DNA of 37,082 bases from Kribbella caucasensis (GTDB taxonomy: Bacteria; Actinomycetota; Actinomycetes; Propionibacteriales; Kribbellaceae): contig NZ_SNWQ01000042.1 of assembly GCF_004361855.1 (NCBI RefSeq), positions 1-37,082 on the forward strand, read 5' to 3'. Under the pieces are notes generated by a model that ran no database searches, was not told the DNA's origin, and saw nothing but the letters and a program-made list of their open reading frames with translations. Made by a program: the position numbers and the translations under genes. Positions 8,278 to 17,100 of the stretch are shown here, in pieces (the first letter of the stretch is position 1; each line of letters opens with the position of its first letter).

Positions 8278-9123
8278 ATGCGGGAGAGTGCGGGCGGCCA
8301 GACGAGCATCGTGACCACGCCGGACGGTCGCCGGCTGGGCGTTTGTGTCTGGGGAGATCCAGGCGGGGCGCCCATGTTCTGGTTGCACGGGGCGCCGGGG
8401 AGTCGGTTTCTGCGCGAGCCCGGCGATGGCTACCTGCGCCACCGCCTGCAGGTCTTCACGTATGACCGGCCCGGCTATGGACTGTCCACGCGGACTCCGG
8501 GTCGACGGGTTGTCGACTCTGCGGCCGACGTACGCGTAATCGCAGACGCGTACGGTCTTGAGCGCTTCGGCGTCACCGGTGTGTCCGCCGGCGGGCCGTC
8601 TGCGTTGGCTGCGGCGGCTCTGCTGCCGGATCGGGTGAGCCGCTGTGCCGTGGTTGTGGGCGTTGCGCCGTACGCCGCCGAAGGGCTCGACTTCTTTGCG
8701 GGCATGGACGACGAAGACCGGCGGGAATGGGAGCACGCCGTACAGGGTGAAGCCGCGCTGGAGGCGGACTGGCAGGGGATCTTGGAGTGGGTGAATGCCG
8801 GTATGCCCGACGTGGAGGTCCCGGACGACATCCGGGTGATGCTCATGGAGACCATGCAGGAAGCCGGCCGGCAAGGCTCGGCTGGCTTCGTCGACGACCT
8901 CCTGAGCCTCGTCCGCGACTGGGGGTTCGCTCTCGAAGATGTCCGTGTGCCCACGCGAATCATGGTGGCGCGTGACGACACCTCAGCTCCCGCCGCCCAC
9001 GGTGAGTGGATCGCGCACCAACTGCCCGACGCCGAGTTGATCTTGGTCGACGGCGGACATATCGGTCCCCGGCATAAGGCGGAAATGCAGCTGATGACCT
9101 GGGTCGGCCATGGCTTTGCCTGA
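8278..9123 (+). CDS. Alpha/beta-fold hydrolase
   Basis: This 281-aa single-domain hydrolase has the oxyanion-loop motif FWLHGAPGS near residue 35 and a nucleophile elbow GVSAGG with Ser103. The acid is Asp233 or Asp234 in ARDDTSAP, and the catalytic histidine is His261 in DGGHIGP. The cap region (about 130-195) is helical and acidic. Members of this group cleave esters, epoxides or C-C bonds, and the substrate cannot be inferred here. The ATG at 8278 is preceded by GGTGGAGG. It ends 21 bases from the convergent LysR gene. There is no cysteine in the active-site positions and no signal peptide, so it is cytoplasmic. Confidence 0.92.
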   Translation: MRESAGGQTSIVTTPDGRRLGVCVWGDPGGAPMFWLHGAPGSRFLREPGDGYLRHRLQVFTYDRPGYGLSTRTPGRRVVDSAADVRVIADAYGLERFGVTGVSAGGPSALAAAALLPDRVSRCAVVVGVAPYAAEGLDFFAGMDDEDRREWEHAVQGEAALEADWQGILEWVNAGMPDVEVPDDIRVMLMETMQEAGRQGSAGFVDDLLSLVRDWGFALEDVRVPTRIMVARDDTSAPAAHGEWIAHQLPDAELILVDGGHIGPRHKAEMQLMTWVGHGFA

Positions 9124-9144
9124 GGTAACTGCCAGGCCCGGGCG

Positions 9145-10026
9145 TCAAGTCTTGTTGGTGGGGAGCATGCCTAGTAGGGCGTTGGCGGTGAGGGTTTGGG
9201 CTTGGCCGGTGGGGACGGCCACTGAGACCTGCCAGGGGGACGCGGAGCCGGGGGTCAGTGGGACGGTTTTGTGGTCGCCTCGTTTGGCTGCGATGCGTTC
9301 GGGGACTAGGGAGACGCCCAGGTCGTGGGCTACCAGGGCCAGGAGGGTGTGGACGTCGTTGACCTCGATGGTGACGGGGTGGGCGACGCCGGCGGCGGCG
9401 AAGGCGCGGTCGGAGATGGCGCGGGCGCCCCAGGTGCGGTCGAAGTCGACGAAGGACTCCCCCGCCAGGTCCTGGAGGGAGACCTCCTTCGCCAGCGCCA
9501 GCCGATGGTCGGGCGCGCAGACGAGGACCATCGACTCCTTGGACAGGGGGCGCAGGTCGAGGCCGTCGACGGGGTCGCCGGCGGTGGCGACGAAGGCTAC
9601 GTCGAGGCGGCCGGAGGAGAGTTCGTCGAGCATGGGGGTTGAACCGCCCTGGCGTACTTCGATCTCCACGCCGGGGTAAGAGGAACGGAACTTCGCGAGC
9701 AGCGCGGGCACATCGACAACGCCCAGGCACTGTTCGAGGCCGACGGTGAGGTGGCCGCGGATCAGGCCCTGTACTGCGGCGACGGCGTCCTTCGCGGCTT
9801 CGGCGGCGGCGAGGGTGCGGCGGCCTTCGCAAAGGAGGGCTCGGCCGGCTTCGGTTAGTTCGACGCTGCGGGTGTTGCGTACGAACAGGGCGGCGTGGAG
9901 CTCGCGTTCGAGGGCGCGGATGGAAGCGGACAGGCCCGACTGGGAGATCGACATCGCCTCGGCGGCGCGGGTGAAGTGCTTCTGCTCGGCGACTGCGATG
10001 AAGTGCTCCAGATGTCTCAGCTCCAT
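9145..10026 (-). CDS. LysR-family transcriptional regulator
   Basis: This 293-aa protein has the LysR layout: an N-terminal winged helix-turn-helix at residues 1-60 (MELRHLEHFIAVAEQKHFTR and SISQSGLSASIRALE), a linker helix, and a two-lobe effector-binding domain (GHLTVGLEQC at about 90, VALVAHDLGVSLVPERIA near the end). The ATG at 10026 is chosen because it begins the canonical LysR start ME-LRHL. The frame upstream does not look like protein. LysR proteins usually control the adjacent divergent gene, but the next plus-strand gene starts 463 bases away, so the target may lie elsewhere or be the gene itself. Confidence 0.93.
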   Translation of the reverse strand: MELRHLEHFIAVAEQKHFTRAAEAMSISQSGLSASIRALERELHAALFVRNTRSVELTEAGRALLCEGRRTLAAAEAAKDAVAAVQGLIRGHLTVGLEQCLGVVDVPALLAKFRSSYPGVEIEVRQGGSTPMLDELSSGRLDVAFVATAGDPVDGLDLRPLSKESMVLVCAPDHRLALAKEVSLQDLAGESFVDFDRTWGARAISDRAFAAAGVAHPVTIEVNDVHTLLALVAHDLGVSLVPERIAAKRGDHKTVPLTPGSASPWQVSVAVPTGQAQTLTANALLGMLPTNKT

Positions 10027-10489
10027 GATCCAGAACTGTAGTCGATGGGTGGCTGCGGATTCACCGGTTTTCCAGCTTGTACGGCGGTACGCGGCGTCGA
10101 CGCCCTGAGCTCTTCGAGGGGCGAGTGCCGGTGGGGTTCGCCGGAACGAGTCCGAGTTGTTCGCCCGGGATGGGCGCCGCGAAACCACCGACGCCACAGC
10201 ACGGCGATAAATAGTCAAATGGCGACCACAAGTTACCGTCTAACGGTCCCAGGCCCGAGCGGTGTCACCAGCGGACCATCCACACCATCAGGCGGACCGG
10301 GGACGGTTCATCGACCGACCGGGGCGGATCCTTGGCCGCTAGCGCGACATTTCCCGCCCCAAACACCCAGCACCCCAACGAAGACCTACCCGAGTGCGCC
10401 ACTGCGCGGTGCGGCAACCTGCCCTCGCGGTTGTCCACAGCTTTCAGATTGGCCGGCTGAGAAGCGCCGGATCGGCTTACTTTCACGGC
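10027..10489. other. 463-bp intergenic region between LysR and SEC-C genes
   Basis: No gene is convincing here on either strand; the open frames present have arginine-, proline- and serine-rich translations typical of noncoding GC-rich DNA. The stretch 10203-10250 is locally AT-richer (GATAAATAGTCAAATGG), suiting a promoter for the LysR gene or the SEC-C gene. At 10431-10439 there is a single TTGTCCACA, which matches the actinobacterial DnaA-box consensus. A lone box is not an origin. Confidence 0.5.
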
Positions 10490-11371
10490 ATGGACGACTT
10501 GATGGCGGACGAACTCCGCACGAACCAGGACGGCATCGAAACCAGTCGGCGGGAGGTCTTGCTCGACGCGGCCCAAGATCACTTGCGGGATAGACAACCA
10601 GAACGGTCGATCGCGATCTGGCAACAGCTGATCGACGAGGGCGGTGAGGATGCCGACGACGCACGTCTCGACTACGCCGACTACTTGTTCGGGCAGTTTC
10701 GGGATGACGAGGCCTGGACTGAACTGGCCGCGATCATGGCCGGCGGACGCACTTTGAGCTCTGCCTGGATGTGCGCGGCCGAGCTGATCGAGGAGCGGGG
10801 CGAGTTGGCCACTGCGTTGGCCTGGTACTCGCTCGCGGCCGAGTCGCTGACTAGTGAGGACATGACCACCTCGGCAGGGCTATTCGGGGCAGAGCGTCTG
10901 GTGGCCGGCCGGCGGCGGGTGAAGTGGGCCCTGGGAATCCCGCTCAGCGATTTCGACCTCCTGGGCGAGATGGGTGACACCGAGGCGGAGGACCGGGACG
11001 CCGTCGCGCTGTTGAGCAGTCCGTGGGTGATCAATGGCCGGATCCTGGTTTGGGATCGCGGCGAGTTCGACGCCGCTCGGCAACGATGGCCGTACCAGAT
11101 CACCGCCAAGAGTGCCGACGAGTACTGCCGCCAGGTCGAACTTGACCTTCGCGAGGACGGCGGCAGAATCACCGTAGTCCCCGTGAACGTCAACGGTTGG
11201 CTGAAGTGTTTGACCGCTCTCCACCTCATCCGCTCCCGTGACGACCTGGGCCAGGTTGCGACGCAGTGCGACGAGGGCCGCAGCGTCGGTTGGCCGCCTC
11301 CGCGGAATCGACCGTGCTGGTGTGGTTCAGGCATGAAGTACAAGAAATGCTGTGGGTCGAATGCCGCGTGA
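10490..11371 (+). CDS. TPR-like protein with C-terminal SEC-C zinc motif (copy 2)
   Basis: This 293-aa protein is a clear paralogue of the product of 621-1598. The helical-repeat half (SIAIWQQLIDEGGEDADDAR, LDYADYLFGQ), the central block WDRGEFDAARQRWP and the tail CWCGSGMKYKKCC all align. The tail is again C-x-C-x8-C-C, a zinc-binding SEC-C motif. Two starts are possible, ATG at 10490 (MDDLMADEL) and ATG at 10502 (MADEL); the second matches the start of copy 1. The front of the longer open frame, from 10394, is not protein-like. The two copies differ enough to be an old duplication rather than a recent one. Function is unknown, and SEC-C tails usually contact other proteins or ribosomes. Confidence 0.87.
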   Translation: MDDLMADELRTNQDGIETSRREVLLDAAQDHLRDRQPERSIAIWQQLIDEGGEDADDARLDYADYLFGQFRDDEAWTELAAIMAGGRTLSSAWMCAAELIEERGELATALAWYSLAAESLTSEDMTTSAGLFGAERLVAGRRRVKWALGIPLSDFDLLGEMGDTEAEDRDAVALLSSPWVINGRILVWDRGEFDAARQRWPYQITAKSADEYCRQVELDLREDGGRITVVPVNVNGWLKCLTALHLIRSRDDLGQVATQCDEGRSVGWPPPRNRPCWCGSGMKYKKCCGSNAA

Positions 11372-11449
11372 GCCTGAAGACCGGGCAGTCGGGATGTCGC
11401 GACGAGCCTCCGCGCGGTGAGCTGTGGCGCGATCGGTAGGGTGTGGAGC

Positions 11450-11866
11450 ATGGCGGATGAAGAGTTCCGGGTTGAGGTTGGGCTTGGGAGTGACGAGCAC
11501 GGGTTGTCGTTCTGGGAGCGGTTGCGGGCGCTGGATCTGGATGACGACGCGCAGAAGCGGCTCGGGAGCCAGGTGATGGTGACGCGCGACGGGAACCGGA
11601 TGCTGCTCTACACGCACAGCCTGGAGGACGCCCAGGAAGCTGAGCGGACCGTCAAGGAGCTCGTTGCCGACGACCACCTGAGTGCGCAGTACACGATCAC
11701 ACGGTGGAATCCGGCCGAGCAGGAGTGGACCGATCCGAGTGCTCCGATCGGTGAGCATGATGCCGCCAGTGATGCGGAGAAGAACAAGGACATGGAGGTA
11801 CCGGACCCGCGGTACGTCGTGATGCAGGCGTACAAGCCGGAGTTCCTCCGCGATCTCGGCCTCTGA
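11450..11866 (+). CDS. Conserved-looking hypothetical protein
   Basis: This 138-aa soluble acidic protein begins at ATG 11450 with TGTGGAG immediately in front. A longer in-frame GTG at 11417 lacks a ribosome binding site. The sequence looks like a real alpha/beta domain: VMVTRDGNRMLLYTHSLED resembles a strand-turn-helix, followed by AERTVKELVADDHLSA and YTITRWNPAEQEW. The C-terminus ends PEFLRDLGL after a polar linker. There are no cysteines, membrane segments or known motifs. It follows the second SEC-C gene by about 80 bases on the same strand and may be cotranscribed with it. I do not recognise a named family. Confidence 0.78.
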   Translation: MADEEFRVEVGLGSDEHGLSFWERLRALDLDDDAQKRLGSQVMVTRDGNRMLLYTHSLEDAQEAERTVKELVADDHLSAQYTITRWNPAEQEWTDPSAPIGEHDAASDAEKNKDMEVPDPRYVVMQAYKPEFLRDLGL

Positions 11867-11918
11867 GCCCGTCAGCCTGTACGCACGGCGGGCCTGGTGG
11901 GAGGGTGCGTCGAAGATG

Positions 11919-12617
11919 TCAGGCCGCCGAGTTCGCCGCGGCCCGGGAGATCGGCTTGATGTGGGCGAAGGCGCTGCGGGCGTTCCAGGTTGGGAAGGCT
12001 CGAACGAGCTCTGAAGGCCCGTGGAGTTGGATGCGGCGGTCGCGGGTGGCGTCGGCCCAGGTGAGCTGCCCGGCGTGCCATTTGACGAAGGCTTCGGATT
12101 CCGCCGTGATGTAGAGGTCCTCGTCGAGGCCGGGGTAGGTCTTGCAGATCTCGGTGTCTCCATGCTCGATCAGCAGCCAGTACCGCTCGGGGCGCGGGCG
12201 GCCCGTGAAGTCGAACCGGATGACGACGCGTCGATCCGGGAGCCGGTCTCGGCGGAGCAGGTTGCACATCGACCACAGAGCCACAAAGGGATCGAGGTGC
12301 TCGGGGGCGATCTCGAGCCAGGCGGCACCCCACTCGCCGAGCGACACGCAGACCTTGAAGAGGTCGTGACCCGCCGGCGTGAGCTCGTAGTGGCACCCGC
12401 GCCCGTCGGGCTTGGGTGCCGACTCGACGACGCCGAGCCGTTCGAACTGCTTGAGTCGCTGCGAGAGCAGGGTGCGGGACAGCCCGGGGGCGCCCGCCAG
12501 GATCTCACTGAAGGTTCCGCAGCCCAGGTACAGGTTGCGGATGATCAGTGGCGTCCATCGCTCGGCGAAGATCTCGGCGCCGCGGGCGATGGGGCAGTAC
12601 TGGCCATAGGTCCGCAT
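11919..12617 (-). CDS. HxlR-type winged-helix regulator with C-terminal SCP2-like domain
   Basis: This 232-aa protein begins with an HxlR DNA-binding domain, residues about 1-100. It has the family's early cysteine (QYCPIARGAEIFAERWTPLI), the helix-turn-helix LSRTLLSQRLKQFERLGVVE and the wing GCHYELTPAG. Residues about 120-225 form a second domain (VVIRFDFTGRP, YWLLIEHGDTEIC, LTWADATRDRR) that resembles SCP2-like sterol-carrier folds and is seen in longer actinobacterial HxlR proteins, where it may bind a hydrophobic ligand. The ATG start is at 12617. The gene diverges from the FAD oxidoreductase gene, and the shared promoter holds a perfect inverted repeat, so it most likely represses that gene. 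Confidence 0.9.
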   Translation of the reverse strand: MRTYGQYCPIARGAEIFAERWTPLIIRNLYLGCGTFSEILAGAPGLSRTLLSQRLKQFERLGVVESAPKPDGRGCHYELTPAGHDLFKVCVSLGEWGAAWLEIAPEHLDPFVALWSMCNLLRRDRLPDRRVVIRFDFTGRPRPERYWLLIEHGDTEICKTYPGLDEDLYITAESEAFVKWHAGQLTWADATRDRRIQLHGPSELVRAFPTWNARSAFAHIKPISRAAANSAA

Positions 12618-12647
12618 GACGCCAGTGTCGCGAGGCTGCCTTCGGCT

Positions 12648-12672
12648 GTGAAGTCCAGATTCTTGACTTCAC
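12648..12672. promoter_or_regulatory. Inverted repeat, likely HxlR operator
   Basis: GTGAAGTC at 12648-12655 and GACTTCAC at 12665-12672 form perfect 8-bp arms with a 9-base spacer. The site lies midway in the 118-bp region between the divergent HxlR and FAD oxidoreductase genes. Size, symmetry and place fit a dimeric winged-helix operator. Confidence 0.65.
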
Positions 12673-12735
12673 GGCCGCGGTCCACGGTGGTGCCATGGGG
12701 CCCATCGAGGAGAACTGAGCGAGGGGGCAACCGCG

Positions 12736-14106
12736 ATGAAGATCGACGGGTTCCGGGGCCAGCTGATCACCGCTGACCACGCCGACTACGAAACCGCCCG
12801 AGCCATCTGGAACGGCACCGTCGACCGGCGCCCCCGGCTGATCGCCCGTTGCAGCGGGACCGCCGACGTGGCCGCAGCCGTGCGCTTCGCCCGCGACCAC
12901 GACCTGGAGATCACCGTACGGGGTGGGGGCCACAACGTGGCCGGCACGGCGGTGTGCGATGACGGGATCGTCATCGACCTCTCGGCGATGCGGGCCGTGT
13001 GGGTCGACCGCGCCGGCGGCACGGCCCGGGTGCAGGGCGGTGCGTTGTGGGGTGACGTCGACCACGAGACGCAGGCCCACGGTCTGGCCACCACCGGCGG
13101 CATCGTGAGCCACACCGGCGTCGCCGGGGTCACCCTCGGCGGCGGCATCGGCTTCCTCATGCGCAAGCACGGGCTCGTCGTCGACAACCTGCTTGCCGCC
13201 GAGGTGGTCACCGCCGAGGGCAGCATCGTCCGGGCTTCCGCCGACGACCACCCTGATCTGTTCTGGGCGCTGCGAGGCGGCGGCGGCAACTTCGGCGTCG
13301 TCACCTCGTTCCGGTTCGCACTGCACCCCCTCGGCCCGACCGTGATGGCGGGGCCCGTCTTCTGGGCGGCCGACGACACCGCCGACGTGCTGGGCTTCTA
13401 CCGGGACTTCGCCGCCGACGCACCGGACGAGCTCGGCACCGTCGTCCGGCTCGGCACCGTTCCCCCGCTGCCGGGCATCCCCGAGGACCAGCACTGGCGG
13501 CCGGCCATCGCCGTCAACTGCTGCTACGCCGGCGCCGTCGAAGACGGCGAGCGTGCGGTTCGGGCCCTCCGCGGGTTCGGGAGGCCGCTCGTCGACCTGC
13601 TCGCACCCTCGCCGTACGTCGCCTTCCAGAGCGGCATCGACGCGACCGTTCTCCACGGGTGGCACTACCGCTGGAAGTCGACGAACCTCGCCGACCTCTC
13701 CGACGAAACCATCGCCGTCATCGCCGACCACGCCTACGCCGCCGGCTCGCCCCGGTCGTGTGTGGTCATGTTCCACTTCGGTGGCGCAGTCGTCCGAGTT
13801 CCCCACGAAGCCACTGCCTATGCCGGCCGCGACGTGGCGCACAACATCGTCATCGAAGGCGTGTGGCTCCCTGACGAGTCTGGCGAGCACGCCGCCGCCG
13901 AGACCGCTTGGGCCCGGCGGTTCCTCCAAGCCCTCCAGCCGCACCGTTCCGGCGGCGTCTATGTCAACTTCCTTGATTTCGACGACGACACCAGCCGCGT
14001 TCGAGAGGCTTACGGTGATCACACCTACCGGCGACTCGCCGAGGTCAAGGCCAAATACGACCCCGACAACACCTTCCACCACAACAAGAACATCCGCCCC
14101 GGCTGA
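12736..14106 (+). CDS. FAD-linked oxidase, berberine-bridge (BBE) type
   Basis: This 456-aa flavoprotein has a PCMH-type FAD-binding domain (residues about 30-205) and a C-terminal BBE domain ending YDPDNTFHHNKNI. The motif RGGGHNVAG contains the histidine that, in this family, is covalently linked to the FAD 8-alpha methyl. The second attachment site used by bicovalent members is a cysteine in the block before GGGIGFLMRKHG. Here that block (GGIVSHTGVAG) has no Cys, so a single His link is expected. Such enzymes oxidise sugars, alcohols or alkaloid-like compounds with oxygen. The ATG at 12736 follows GAGGGGG. The divergent HxlR regulator is the probable controller. No signal peptide is present. 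Confidence 0.92.
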   Translation: MKIDGFRGQLITADHADYETARAIWNGTVDRRPRLIARCSGTADVAAAVRFARDHDLEITVRGGGHNVAGTAVCDDGIVIDLSAMRAVWVDRAGGTARVQGGALWGDVDHETQAHGLATTGGIVSHTGVAGVTLGGGIGFLMRKHGLVVDNLLAAEVVTAEGSIVRASADDHPDLFWALRGGGGNFGVVTSFRFALHPLGPTVMAGPVFWAADDTADVLGFYRDFAADAPDELGTVVRLGTVPPLPGIPEDQHWRPAIAVNCCYAGAVEDGERAVRALRGFGRPLVDLLAPSPYVAFQSGIDATVLHGWHYRWKSTNLADLSDETIAVIADHAYAAGSPRSCVVMFHFGGAVVRVPHEATAYAGRDVAHNIVIEGVWLPDESGEHAAAETAWARRFLQALQPHRSGGVYVNFLDFDDDTSRVREAYGDHTYRRLAEVKAKYDPDNTFHHNKNIRPG

Positions 14107-14155
14107 CCGGCATGGCAATCCACTGAAACCGTAGCTGGCGTCAGCGGGGTTGGGG

Positions 14156-17100
14156 TCAGCCCAGGACGCCACCGTGGGCGTGGGACGGTTGGTGGGTTGG
14201 GGTGCCGTCGTAGTGGGCGTCGTAGCCGAGGTGGAGGACGGCGGCTAGCCAGGCTCCGGTTGAGGTGCAGGATGCGCGGCCGTTGGCGGCTGTTGTTGCG
14301 GTGCAGACTGTCCGATCGGACAGTACGAACCGCACCTGTTGGCCGGGCAGCGGTTGGCCCGTCGCGTCGGTGAGGGTGGCGGACAGGCGCAAGGTGATCC
14401 GCAGCGGCAGGATCTCCAGTACGGCGGGGTGAGCGACCAGCCTCGTGGCCATCCGGTTGACCTGCTGGCTGGTCGAACCGGAGCTCGGCGCATGCGTTGC
14501 GTCTCCGGTGTAGCGGGCTGTCAGCGTGTGCGCGCCGACCGCCAGCCCAGGCAGACTGATTGACGCCTTGCCGGTGACGAGCGGACGCGGCGTACCCGAA
14601 TCGGTGCCGTCCACTACGAACTGCACCTCGCCGGTCGGCGTCGTGCTACCGCCCGTCACGGTCGCCGTGACCGTCACCGGTTGCCCGTACGACGAAGGGT
14701 TCGGGGTACTCGTGAGCGTGGTGACAGTCGCGGCGCGGGGCTCCAGGTCCGTGATCGCGAGTGCGATGGATCCCGCCGCCTCTCCCCTGCCGTCAACCGC
14801 GATCCGGTACGTCGTACCAGCCGCAGCCGTGAACGTGACCTTACTCGCGGAACCGCAACCGTTGTTGTTGCCGGCCACCGGGTTCAGCGTCCCGAACGAC
14901 GAGCCGGTGTAGACGGCCAGCAGTGTGTCGAAGTTCCTGGCACACGTGTCGATCGCTACCCGGCCGGACAGCGTCGGAGTCCAGCTGAACCAGACCGACG
15001 TGCCCCCGACGAAACCGGCGTGGAACGGTTCGCCCGACTCACGGGTGGCGCCGGCGTTCGTTCCAGTCCAAGCGATTGGCAAGAACCCGGTCAGGACCCG
15101 AGCCGCGGCGAAGTCGTCGTTCGCCGGCGGATCGGCCGCGGTCAGCCGTAGATCAAGAGCTCCCGTGCCAGGCAACGCGCCCGCGATGCCCGGGTTGGCG
15201 ATGCCGTCGACCGCGATCCGGTACGTCGTGCCAGCCGTGGCGGTGAAGGTGACCCTGCTACCGCCATAGCTGCGCCCGCATCCGTCGTTGTCAGAGGCAA
15301 CGTTGTTCAGGTCGGCCAAAGCACCTCCCGTGTAGACAGCGAGCACCGTGTTGACCTCGCCACCGCAGGTGTCGATCGTGACCCGGCGGGTGGCTGACGG
15401 GGTCCAGCTGTACCAGACCGAGGCACTGCCCGGAAGGCCGCCGTGGAAGGGCTCTGACCCTTCCCGGGTGGCGTCGACGTTCGTCCCGGCGACCGCAACA
15501 GGCAAGGTGCCGCCGAGCGATTGAGCTGCCGCGAAAGCGTCGTTCGCAGGCCGCTGCGGTGGCCGCACGGTCAACCGAACCGCCCCGCTCGCGCCCCCTC
15601 CCCCGTCTACCGCGATCCAGTACGTTGTACCGGCGATCGCGGCGAACTCCACCCGGCTTTGCGAACCACAAGCATCGCCGTTGATCGCGACCGTGCTCAG
15701 GTCGCCGACCTCCAGCCCGGTGTACACGCCCAGCAAGGTGTCGAACGAGCTTCCACAGGTTTCCACGACCACCTTGCCCGCGGTCGCAGCCGTCCAGCGA
15801 TACCAGACCGATGCAGTGCCCAAAAGCCCACCGTGGAAGGGCTCGGACCCTTCCCTGGTGGCGTCCACTGTCGTCCCGCTCACCTCGATCGGCAGCGCGC
15901 CGGTCAACCCCAAAGCGTCCGCGAAGTCATCGTTCGCCGGTTGGGCCGGTGCCCTGACCACCAGCCGGATTGATCCCGAGTTCCGGACCGGCCCGTCCAC
16001 AGCGATTCGGTACGTCGTACCAGAGACAGCGGTGAACGTGACTTGACTGCGCGTGCCGCAGGAGTTGTCGTTGCTGGCGACAACGGTCAGCCCACCGACC
16101 GCCGAGCCCGTGTAAACGCCCAGCACCGTGTCGAAGGAACTTCCACAGGTGTCGATCGAGATCCGGCCGGTCGCCAAAGCCGTCCAGCTGAACCAGACCG
16201 ATGCACCACCGTTCGTCCCAGCATGACGCGGCTCGGACGTCTCCCGGGTCGCCTCGACATTCGTCCCGGTCGCCGTGATCGGCAGCGCACCGGTCAGCTC
16301 GGTGGCATCCGTGAAGTTGTCGTTGGCCGGCCTGTCAGCGGCCCGCAGGTTCAGCGTGAAGTTGCCCTGGGCACCGTCCGCACCGTCGACCGCCAACAGA
16401 TAGCTCGTCCCCGCGGTCGCGATGAAGGTGTCGCGAGCACCGTTCCCGCAGGCGTTCCTGTTCGCAGCGGCCGAGCCGAGCTGACCGTCCGGGCGGACGA
16501 CATACACAGCCAGTAGCGTGGCGAACCCCGCATCGCAAGTGTCCACCGTGACCGGGCCGCCGGCAGCCGCAGTCCAGCGGTACCAGACCGAGGCACCACC
16601 GACGTTGCCCACGTGGTTGAACTCGCCCGGCTCCTTGGTCGCGCCGACGTTCGTACCCGTCGCACTGACCGGCAACGTCGCGCTCAAGGTCTGGGCGTCG
16701 GCGCGGTTGTCGTTCGCCGGCAGGTTCACCGCCTTGATCGTCAGCTCGACGGATCCCTCGGCGCTCGCACCACCGGAGTTGTTCGCGTGCCCGTCGACGG
16801 CGATCCGGTACGTCGTACCTGACACCGCGTTGAAGGCGACCTTGCTGCCCGCGGCAGCAGCACCGCAGCCGTTGTCGTTGCTCGCGACCCGGCCGAGACC
16901 CGAGACGGCCGAGCCTGTGTAGACGCCGAGCACGGTGTCGAAGTCACTTCCACAGGTGTCGATCGACATTCGGCCAGTCACTGTGGCGGTCCAGCTGTAC
17001 CAGACGGATGCGTAGCCGCGGCCGTTGTCGTGCAAGGGCTCGCCGCTTTCCCGACTGGCCTCGACGTTGGTACCGCTCGCCGACAAGGGCAACGCGCCGG

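Noticed and set aside
10431..10439. Replication origin suggested by a DnaA box
   Set aside because: There is only one box, no AT-rich unwinding stretch of origin size, and no dnaA, dnaN or parAB genes nearby.
12505..14172. 555-codon minus-strand open frame over the FAD oxidase
   Set aside because: The opposite strand encodes a full FAD-binding and BBE protein. The antisense product is Val/Gly/Asp-rich shadow sequence.
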